Positions 58,839 to 64,000 of a DNA stretch of 64,000 bases are shown in pieces; position 1 is the stretch's first letter, and each line of letters begins with the position of its first letter. The translations under genes were made by a program, and so were the position numbers. The stretch spans positions 209,501-273,500 of the forward strand of contig NZ_CP076443.1 in assembly GCF_018866345.1 (NCBI RefSeq). Reading direction: 5' to 3'. Under the pieces are notes generated by a model. The model worked only from the letters and a program-made list of their open reading frames with translations, ran no database searches and was not told where the DNA came from. This stretch comes from Gemella sp. zg-570. GTDB lineage: Bacteria; Bacillota; Bacilli; Staphylococcales; Gemellaceae.

Positions 58839-59995
58839 AAGCCTCACTGGATAAAAAACTAAAAAATATTCAGTGGGGCGAGTATAGGATTGGGGATTTG
58901 TTTGAGGTTAAATCATCGAAAAAAATTTTTCACGCTAACAATATAGAGATTATGGAAGAAAAAATATTAGATAGTTATCCTTATGTTGTTAGAAAAACTG
59001 GAGAAAATGGAATTAGAGGGTATATTAAACAAAGTGAAGAATTTTTAAATCCTAAAAATACATTATCTTTTGCACAAGACACATTCACGGTTTTTTACCA
59101 AAAGGAAAAATATTTTACAGGAAATAATGTTAAAATACTTGTGCCTAAATTTTCTGAATTTAATGAAAGTATTGGAATATTCTTTGTAGGAATATTTAAA
59201 CATTTATTAAGTAATTTTAGCTGGGGGACAGGCTCTACTAAAGAATGGATAAATTCATTTATTCTAAAACTCCCAATCAAAAATGGAGAAATTGATTTTG
59301 AATTTATGGACGCTTATATAAGCGAGCTAGAAGAGGAGCGTATAAGCGAGCTAGCCGCTTACTTGACAGTAAGCGGCTTGGATAACTATAAGTTATCCAC
59401 TCTTGAGCGTGAGGCACTAGACCTTGTCTTAGCAGATAAACTTACTTGGGCGGAGTTTAGGATTGGAGATTTGTTTGAGAAAATCAAAACAAAAAATTTA
59501 AAAATGAAAGTAGGAGATTTATCTCCTAGAAAGACAGAAAAATTCAATCTTCCAGTTTTAACCGCAGGAATTGAAAATCAAGGACTTAATAACTACGCTC
59601 CTAAAGCAAATGCAACTATATTAAAAAATGTAATTTCAATATCTGCTAATGGAGCAAATACTGGTGCAACATTTTATCAAAGTAAAGAATTTACAGTGTT
59701 ACAAGATGCTTATGCAATATCTTGCAAGTTAGATTTTTCACTTAATGACAATCATAATTTGTTTTTAACAGGTGCAATTAGGAAATCTATATATGGTAAT
59801 TTTGCTTGGACAGATAAAGCAGGTTGGGAAAAAGTAAAAAAAGAATTTATCCAACTCCCAACCAAAAACGGTGAAATTGATTTTGAATTTATAAATACCC
59901 TAATATCAGCCGTACAGAAGTTAGTTATTAAAGACGTGGTACTTTACGCTGATAAAAAAATTCAAGCAACTAAAGAAGTTGTGAAGAGGAAGTAA
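58778..59995 (+). CDS. restriction-modification specificity subunit (HsdS-like, two recognition domains)
   Basis: Two HsdS-like halves: each begins WGEYRIGDLFEV or WAEFRIGDLFEK and ends KNGEIDFEF followed by a helix, so there are two target-recognition domains reading a bipartite DNA site. The open frame, -1 relative to the upstream gene, starts at TTG 58778, which has no ribosome binding site. A perfect AGGAGG at 58813 is followed seven nt later by ATC, not ATG, and the next ATG/GTG/TTG codon (58898) lies inside the first domain. Synthesis by -1 frameshifting from the upstream gene, or by a rare AUC start, is therefore suspected. Composition differs sharply from the partner gene. Confidence 0.85.
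   Translation: MGSSKPYKKYRPGGSKIKKIKASLDKKLKNIQWGEYRIGDLFEVKSSKKIFHANNIEIMEEKILDSYPYVVRKTGENGIRGYIKQSEEFLNPKNTLSFAQDTFTVFYQKEKYFTGNNVKILVPKFSEFNESIGIFFVGIFKHLLSNFSWGTGSTKEWINSFILKLPIKNGEIDFEFMDAYISELEEERISELAAYLTVSGLDNYKLSTLEREALDLVLADKLTWAEFRIGDLFEKIKTKNLKMKVGDLSPRKTEKFNLPVLTAGIENQGLNNYAPKANATILKNVISISANGANTGATFYQSKEFTVLQDAYAISCKLDFSLNDNHNLFLTGAIRKSIYGNFAWTDKAGWEKVKKEFIQLPTKNGEIDFEFINTLISAVQKLVIKDVVLYADKKIQATKEVVKRK
58813..58879 (+). promoter_or_regulatory. candidate programmed -1 ribosomal frameshift signal
   Basis: Shine-Dalgarno-like AGGAGG (58813-58818), 10-nt spacing, slippery A_AAA_AAA (58829-58835) in the zero frame of the upstream gene, stop TAA (58836-58838), then from 58841 a stem GCCTCACTG (58841-58849) with CAGTGGGGC (58871-58879), one wobble, 21-nt loop. 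All parts and spacings resemble the E. coli dnaX site. Frameshifting would give a 1066-residue fusion. Confidence 0.6.
58886..58906 (+). repeat. 5' recognition-domain repeat, copy 1
   Basis: AGGATTGGGGATTTGTTTGAG, with a copy at 59459-59479 differing at one base. It marks the start of each HsdS half. Confidence 0.8.
59288..59307 (+). repeat. 3' recognition-domain repeat, copy 1
   Basis: GAAATTGATTTTGAATTTAT, an exact copy at 59873-59892. Upstream similarity extends the pair to about 38 nt with three differences. Confidence 0.85.
59317..59354 (+). repeat. short tandem repeat in the central region of the specificity gene
   Basis: TATAAGCGAGCTAG at 59317-59330 and again at 59341-59354, a period of 24 nt (8 codons) that encodes a repeated ISEL. 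Confidence 0.75.
59354..59398 (+). repeat. two adjacent perfect inverted repeats inside the specificity gene
   Basis: GCCGCTTACT-TGAC-AGTAAGCGGC (59354-59377) and GGATAACT-ATA-AGTTATCC (59380-59398), separated by two bases, in the linker between the recognition domains. Confidence 0.8.
59459..59479 (+). repeat. 5' recognition-domain repeat, copy 2
   Basis: AGGATTGGAGATTTGTTTGAG, partner of 58886-58906. Confidence 0.8.
59873..59892 (+). repeat. 3' recognition-domain repeat, copy 2
   Basis: Exact copy of the 20-nt repeat at 59288-59307. Confidence 0.85.
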
Positions 59996-60015
59996 AAAAT
60001 ATAAGGAGATAAAAT

Positions 60016-60870
60016 ATGAATAATGAAATAAAATTATTTGAGGGCAATAAGATACGTTCGATTTGGGATAGGGACAAAGAAGACTGGTATTTTAGCATAA
60101 TTGATGTTGTCGCAGTTTTGACGGAGAGTAAAGATGCTGGAGCTTATTGGAGAAAATTAAAACAAAGATTAAAAGAAGAAGCTAGCGAGGTCGTGACAAA
60201 TTGTCACGCACTGAAATTAAAGTCGCATAAAGACGGTAAAATGTATAAAACTGACGTTGCCGATATGCAAGGGATTTTCCGTATCATACAATCCATTCCA
60301 TCTCCAAAAGCTGAACCATTTAAGATGTGGCTAGCCCAAGTAGGAAAAGAAAGAATTGATGAAATAATTGACCCGGAACTAACAATCGACAGAGCCTTAG
60401 AAACTTATCTAAAAAAAGGCTATACAAGAGAATGGATTAACCAAAGACTACAAGCTATTCAAGTTAGAAAAGAATTAACTGATACTTGGCAAGACCACGG
60501 AGTAAGAGAGGGTAGAGAGTATGCAATTCTTACAAATGAAATTACTAAGGCTTGGACAGGTATGACAACAAGAGAGTACAAAGATTACAAGGGACTAAAA
60601 AAACAAAACCTTAGAGATAATATGTCTACACTTGAACTTGTATTAAATATGCTAGCAGAAGCTACAACAACAGAACTTGCCAATGCAACCAACCCCCAAG
60701 GCTTAGAAGAAAATAAAAAAGTTGCAAAACGTGGTGGCTCTATTGCAGGTAATGCTAGAAAAGAAATTGAAGAAGAAACAGGGCAAGCTGTAATAACATC
60801 AAAAAATGCTATTGATTTTGGAAAATTGATTGGTGATGTAACAAAATCAATTTCAGAAGATAAAAAATAA
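60016..60870 (+). CDS. DinD-like protein (BRO-N/P-antirepressor family)
   Basis: A 284-residue protein. The N-terminal BRO-like domain shows IRSIWDRDKEDWYFSIIDVV, then YWRKLKQRLKEE. The C-terminal part has the DinD-type GGSIAGNARKEIEEETGQ. E. coli DinD is damage-inducible and binds RecA filaments; relatives are often found next to restriction-modification genes, which suggests a link with DNA breaks. AAGGAGATAAAAT precedes ATG 60016, 20 nt after the specificity gene, so it is likely in the same operon. Base composition is normal for the window, unlike the restriction-modification gene. Confidence 0.85.
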   Translation: MNNEIKLFEGNKIRSIWDRDKEDWYFSIIDVVAVLTESKDAGAYWRKLKQRLKEEASEVVTNCHALKLKSHKDGKMYKTDVADMQGIFRIIQSIPSPKAEPFKMWLAQVGKERIDEIIDPELTIDRALETYLKKGYTREWINQRLQAIQVRKELTDTWQDHGVREGREYAILTNEITKAWTGMTTREYKDYKGLKKQNLRDNMSTLELVLNMLAEATTTELANATNPQGLEENKKVAKRGGSIAGNARKEIEEETGQAVITSKNAIDFGKLIGDVTKSISEDKK

Positions 60871-61066
60871 AATTTTAAAAAAGATAAGAAATAATCAAAC
60901 CGTGATAAATTTTTACTCTTTAAAAATAAAAGTTGTAGAGTAAATGTATAAAACATTGTAAAATAAAAAAAGCAGACACTAAAGAAAATAAATTTTAAAA
61001 AAATAAAATTTTCTTATCTTTTTTCTACTCAAAACCAACTACAAATTTCAATTAAAACTTAAAAAT

Positions 61067-61100
61067 AAAAAACTTACAGAAATTAGTAACTGTAAGTTTT
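61067..61100 (-). terminator. bidirectional terminator between the DinD-like and LysR genes
   Basis: AAAACTTACAG and CTGTAAGTTTT form a perfect stem with T runs on both strands. It ends the LysR transcript and could also end the restriction-modification operon. Confidence 0.85.
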
Positions 61101-62007
61101 ATTTTTTTAAGTTTTCAAGAATGGTATTGAGTAAATTTATAGTTATTTGTGGTAGCTGTTCATTTTTTCTAAAGATTGCTATATATTCAGCCTTAATATC
61201 AGTTTTTTTAAAACTATAAATTGTAGCGTCTTCTTCAAGATAGTTATTAATTAAATTTTCTGGAATAAAGGTGCAGCCCATACCAGATTTAGCAAGATTG
61301 ACTGCTGTTGGTACGGTACTTGTCGTAATAGAAGTATTTAATTCTAAATTATTTTTTTTGAAAAAATTTTCTACCATTTTTCCTATGCCGTATTGCAAGG
61401 GCGTTAAAATTATAGGTTCATTATTTAAGAGGGCAAGGGACTTAGAAAATTTTGTAATATCCTTTATCTTACCATTATATAATTTGCTAGATTTGTGAGC
61501 GAATAAATACATATTTTCAGTATAGATAATATTATAGGATAATTTTTCATTGAATATGGGCGACATACCAATAACAACATCGAGCTGGTTATTTTCTAAC
61601 ATTTCTTCGGAAATATTTTGATTTTTCTCAAATAATTCAATCATAATATTAGGATTTGTTTGTTTAAATTGGGGTATAACCTTATATAACATAGCCGTTG
61701 CCAAAGCTGGATTTATACCCAGACGAATTTTTCCTTTTTTGTTATTACGTATCAAGTCAAATTCACTCTGCATTTTCTGTTCCAACTTATCTATTTCAGT
61801 CAGATAGTTAAGGTATCTTTCCCCTGCAAAAGTTAAATTTATCTGCCCATTTATTTTTTGAAAAATTTTAATTTCTAATTCTTCTTCAATATTTTTAATA
61901 AATTTACTCAAGTAGGGTTGTGATACAAAAAGTTCAGTAGCTGCTTTTGTAATATTTTTACTTGTAATAATTTTAGTAAGATAGTCTAATTTTCTCTTAT
62001 TATCCAT
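61099..62007 (-). CDS. LysR family transcriptional regulator
   Basis: A 302-residue regulator. The winged helix-turn-helix is at residues about 5-60 (SKNITKAATELFVSQPYLSKF) and the effector-binding periplasmic-type fold fills the rest (FDLIRNNKKGKIRLGINPAL starts it). ATG 62007 follows CAGGAGCTTAT on the minus strand. It is divergent from the amidohydrolase-exporter pair, the usual sign of local control. Two ATAAC-N6-GTTAT boxes lie in the intergenic region. Its effector is unknown. Confidence 0.92.
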   Translation of the reverse strand: MDNKRKLDYLTKIITSKNITKAATELFVSQPYLSKFIKNIEEELEIKIFQKINGQINLTFAGERYLNYLTEIDKLEQKMQSEFDLIRNNKKGKIRLGINPALATAMLYKVIPQFKQTNPNIMIELFEKNQNISEEMLENNQLDVVIGMSPIFNEKLSYNIIYTENMYLFAHKSSKLYNGKIKDITKFSKSLALLNNEPIILTPLQYGIGKMVENFFKKNNLELNTSITTSTVPTAVNLAKSGMGCTFIPENLINNYLEEDATIYSFKKTDIKAEYIAIFRKNEQLPQITINLLNTILENLKK

Positions 62008-62023
62008 ATAAGCTCCTGTAAAT

Positions 62024-62039
62024 AACTAAAGAGTTATAA
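62024..62039. promoter_or_regulatory. candidate LysR operator box 1
   Basis: ATAAC-TAAAGA-GTTAT, 17 nt upstream of the regulator start codon. Suggests autoregulation. Confidence 0.45.
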
Positions 62040-62187
62040 AAAAAATTCTATTTAGTTATATTTAAAAATTTTATAATTTATTAGTATTATAACAAGTTGA
62101 TATAGATATTATACAGAAAAATTTCTATAAAAGCTATTAAATAAAATAAATTTAATTTTTCTTTTAAATAATTATTAAATTTTTAAA

Positions 62188-62203
62188 ATAACTATTTGGT
62201 TAT
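62188..62203. promoter_or_regulatory. candidate LysR operator box 2
   Basis: ATAAC-TATTTG-GTTAT, same half-sites and spacing as box 1, 82 nt before the amidohydrolase start codon. Confidence 0.45.
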
Positions 62204-62284
62204 GTTTTTTATTTTAAAAGGAATTTTACAAGAAATTTTAAGTCTATTAAAATTAAGTTAAGAAAAATAAAAGGAGTATTAATT

Positions 62285-63481
62285 ATGAATAATCTTTTAA
62301 ATAAAATTTATAAAATTTTAGAAGAAAAAGAAGAACGCATGATAGAAATTCGTCGTTATCTGCACGAAAATCCAGAATTATCTTTTTATGAAACTGAGAC
62401 GGCAAAGTATATAAAAAATTTTTATAAAGATAAGGATTGTCAGATAAAAACTAATGTTGGTGATGGCTACGGAATAGTTGTTGATATTATGGGAGCAAAA
62501 CCAGGAAAAACTATTGCTATTCGTGCTGATTTTGACGCTCTACCAATTCAAGAAGAAACAGGTTTACCTTATGCTTCAAAGAAAAAAGGTGTAATGCACG
62601 CTTGTGGTCATGACGCACACACAGCCTATATGTTGGTTTTGGCAGAAACACTTATTGAATTAAAAGATGAATTAAGCGGTAATGTTAGGGTAATTCATCA
62701 GCCAGCAGAAGAAGTGCCACCGGGTGGAGCAAAATCTATGGTTGAGGCTGGGGTTCTTGATAATGTAGATGCAGTTTTAGGTATTCATGTTATGAGTACA
62801 ATGCCAACAGGAAATGTTGAGTACAGGGCAGGGGCAATTCAAACAGGACGAGCAAATTTCAAGGTTACCTTAAAAGGAAAGGGTGGTCATGGTTCAATGC
62901 CACATCTTGCTAATGATACGATAGTTGCGGCATCTCATTTTGTAACTGCGGTGCAAACTATAATTAGTAGAAGAGTAAATCCTTTTGATACAGCAGTAGT
63001 TACTATTGGTTCATTTGATGGAGTGGGTTCTGCTAACGTAATAAAAGAAAAAGTAACTTTGGAGGGTGATGTTCGTATTATGAATGAAGAAGCCCGTGAT
63101 GTTATCGAAAAAGAATTTACAAGATTATTAGCAGGTATCAGTTCAGCCTTTGGTCTTGAATATGAACTTGATTACAAAAATGATTATCCAGTCTTGGTAA
63201 ATGATTATGAAGTTACAGCCCTAGTAAAAAAATCACTAGAAGAAAATAAAATAGCAGTAGTTAAAAATGTTCTTGAGTGTCCTAAGCAAACACCGTCAGA
63301 AGATTTTGCTTATTATGCACAAGAAAAACCAAGTTGTTTCTTTTATGTAGGAGCTTATAAAGAAGGGTCTGTAATGTATCCACACCATAATCCAAAATTT
63401 AATATTGATGAAAAATCAATATTAATATCTGCCAAAGCTATGGCAACAGCCTTATTAGAATGTTTAAAGGAGAATGAATAA
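62285..63481 (+). CDS. M20 family amidohydrolase/aminoacylase
   Basis: A 398-residue metal-dependent hydrolase of the M20D type, which cleaves N-acyl amino acids or related amides. The motif MHACGHDAHTAYML (Cys and His metal ligands, near residue 102), the catalytic glutamates in HQPAEEVPPGGAKSM, and the dimerisation domain (about 185-300) are seen. Candidates include hippurate hydrolase, N-acetyldiaminopimelate deacetylase or amino-acid-conjugate hydrolase; sequence alone does not decide. AAAGGAGTATTAATT precedes ATG 62285. Two nt separate it from the exporter gene. Confidence 0.88.
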   Translation: MNNLLNKIYKILEEKEERMIEIRRYLHENPELSFYETETAKYIKNFYKDKDCQIKTNVGDGYGIVVDIMGAKPGKTIAIRADFDALPIQEETGLPYASKKKGVMHACGHDAHTAYMLVLAETLIELKDELSGNVRVIHQPAEEVPPGGAKSMVEAGVLDNVDAVLGIHVMSTMPTGNVEYRAGAIQTGRANFKVTLKGKGGHGSMPHLANDTIVAASHFVTAVQTIISRRVNPFDTAVVTIGSFDGVGSANVIKEKVTLEGDVRIMNEEARDVIEKEFTRLLAGISSAFGLEYELDYKNDYPVLVNDYEVTALVKKSLEENKIAVVKNVLECPKQTPSEDFAYYAQEKPSCFFYVGAYKEGSVMYPHHNPKFNIDEKSILISAKAMATALLECLKENE

Positions 63482-63482
63482 A

Positions 63483-64000
63483 ATGCAAACAAATTACAAG
63501 GGAACAAATAAATTATTAATCGGTATTGTACTAGCAGTTTTAGCTTTTTGGTTATTTGCCCAATCAATGTTAAATATAGCACCTGACGTACAAAAAACTT
63601 TAAAAATTTCAGCTGGTGCTATGAATATCGGTATTTCAATAACAGCTCTATTTTCTGGAATTTTTATTGTTGCAGCTGGAGGTTTAGCTGATAAATTAGG
63701 TCGTGTTAAATTTTCTTTAATAGGTCTTGTTTTAAATATTATAGGGTCAGCCCTATTAGTAGTTGCGACTGGTTCAGGTTTATTTATAGCAGGTCGTGCC
63801 TTGCAAGGTCTTGCAGCCGCATTTATTATGCCAGCAACAATGGCACTTGTTAAAACTTATTATGACGGAGCAGAACGTCAACGTGCAGTTAGTTACTGGT
63901 CAATCGGTTCTTGGGGTGGTTCTGGTCTTTGCTCTTTATTTGGTGGGGCAGTTTCTAGTTCACTAGGTTGGAAGTATGTATTTATTATTTCGATTGTTGT
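63483..64000 (+). CDS. MFS transporter, DHA2-like (N-terminal part, cut by window end)
   Basis: 172 codons are visible from ATG 63483, beginning MQTNYKGTNKLLIGIVLAVL. The first spans follow, with MFS motif A as GGLADKLGRVKF and the span-4/5 region GRALQGLAAAFIMPATMALV, typical of 14-span DHA2 exporters (QacA/LmrB-like). The frame is open to the end of the window. AAAGGAG lies in the last codons of the amidohydrolase gene. A substrate cannot be assigned. Confidence 0.88.
   Translation, partial: MQTNYKGTNKLLIGIVLAVLAFWLFAQSMLNIAPDVQKTLKISAGAMNIGISITALFSGIFIVAAGGLADKLGRVKFSLIGLVLNIIGSALLVVATGSGLFIAGRALQGLAAAFIMPATMALVKTYYDGAERQRAVSYWSIGSWGGSGLCSLFGGAVSSSLGWKYVFIISIV

Noticed and set aside
59391-59400. 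TTATCCAC resembling a DnaA box, hence a replication origin
   Set aside because: It is a single site, forms one arm of an inverted repeat inside a coding gene, and no cluster of boxes or dnaA gene is present.

Overview
The window is a strongly AT-rich stretch of a low-GC Gram-positive (Bacillales) chromosome. Gene content and order fit a Gemella-like organism: upp next to an atp operon, noc-soj-parB, a trmR-trhP1-trhP2-udk-greA-mtnN block, polC, a complete S10-spc-alpha ribosomal protein superoperon, and cysS-mrnC-rlmB. Genus assignment rests on remembered family features, not on a database search. I saw no rRNA, tRNA, CRISPR array or insertion sequence.

Layout. 1-1.6 kb: four minus-strand genes (partial DUF819 membrane protein, NUDIX hydrolase, two small membrane proteins). 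1.8-9.1 kb: upp, then atpBEFHAGDC with its own promoter and terminator. 9.4-13 kb: Noc and ParB paralogues around Soj, an MscS channel and a DUF951 protein. 13.2-18.2 kb: wobble-uridine tRNA modification genes, uridine kinase, GreA and MtnN. 18.4-27.5 kb: argS, rpoE, a histidine phosphatase, proS and polC. 27.8-31.2 kb: pgeF and three little-known genes, two of which look like catalytically dead relatives of NagB and of isochorismate synthase. 31.2-34.6 kb: rho between three decayed genes. 34.8-37.7 kb (minus): a thiamine-precursor ABC transporter operon behind a TPP riboswitch. 37.8-38.6 kb: rae1 and a small GNAT. 38.8-52.8 kb: rpsJ to rplQ with a structured leader. 52.8-53.7 kb: gene-free, but holding a structured RNA candidate and orphan terminators. 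53.8-56.4 kb: cysS, mrnC, rlmB. 56.4-60.9 kb: an accessory island with a restriction-modification protein, its specificity subunit and a DinD-like protein. 61.1-64 kb: a LysR regulator divergent from an M20 amidohydrolase and an MFS exporter (cut by the window end).

The most striking signal is at the junction of the restriction-modification gene and the specificity gene (58813-58879). A Shine-Dalgarno-like AGGAGG lies 10 nt before an A_AAA_AAA heptamer in the zero frame, a stop codon follows at once, and a 9-bp stem starts 5 nt further on. The specificity gene lies in the -1 frame and has no conventional start codon after that AGGAGG. This is the architecture of the E. coli dnaX frameshift site, and suggests that a 1066-residue fusion of restriction, methylation and specificity modules is made by programmed -1 frameshifting. 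The specificity gene also carries repeats suited to swapping its recognition domains.

Other points of regulatory interest are two genes (atpD, trhP2) whose Shine-Dalgarno is separated from the start by a hairpin, a TPP switch with a readable translational on/off mechanism, an intrinsic terminator directly before the rho ribosome binding site, and paired ATAAC-N6-GTTAT boxes at the LysR locus.
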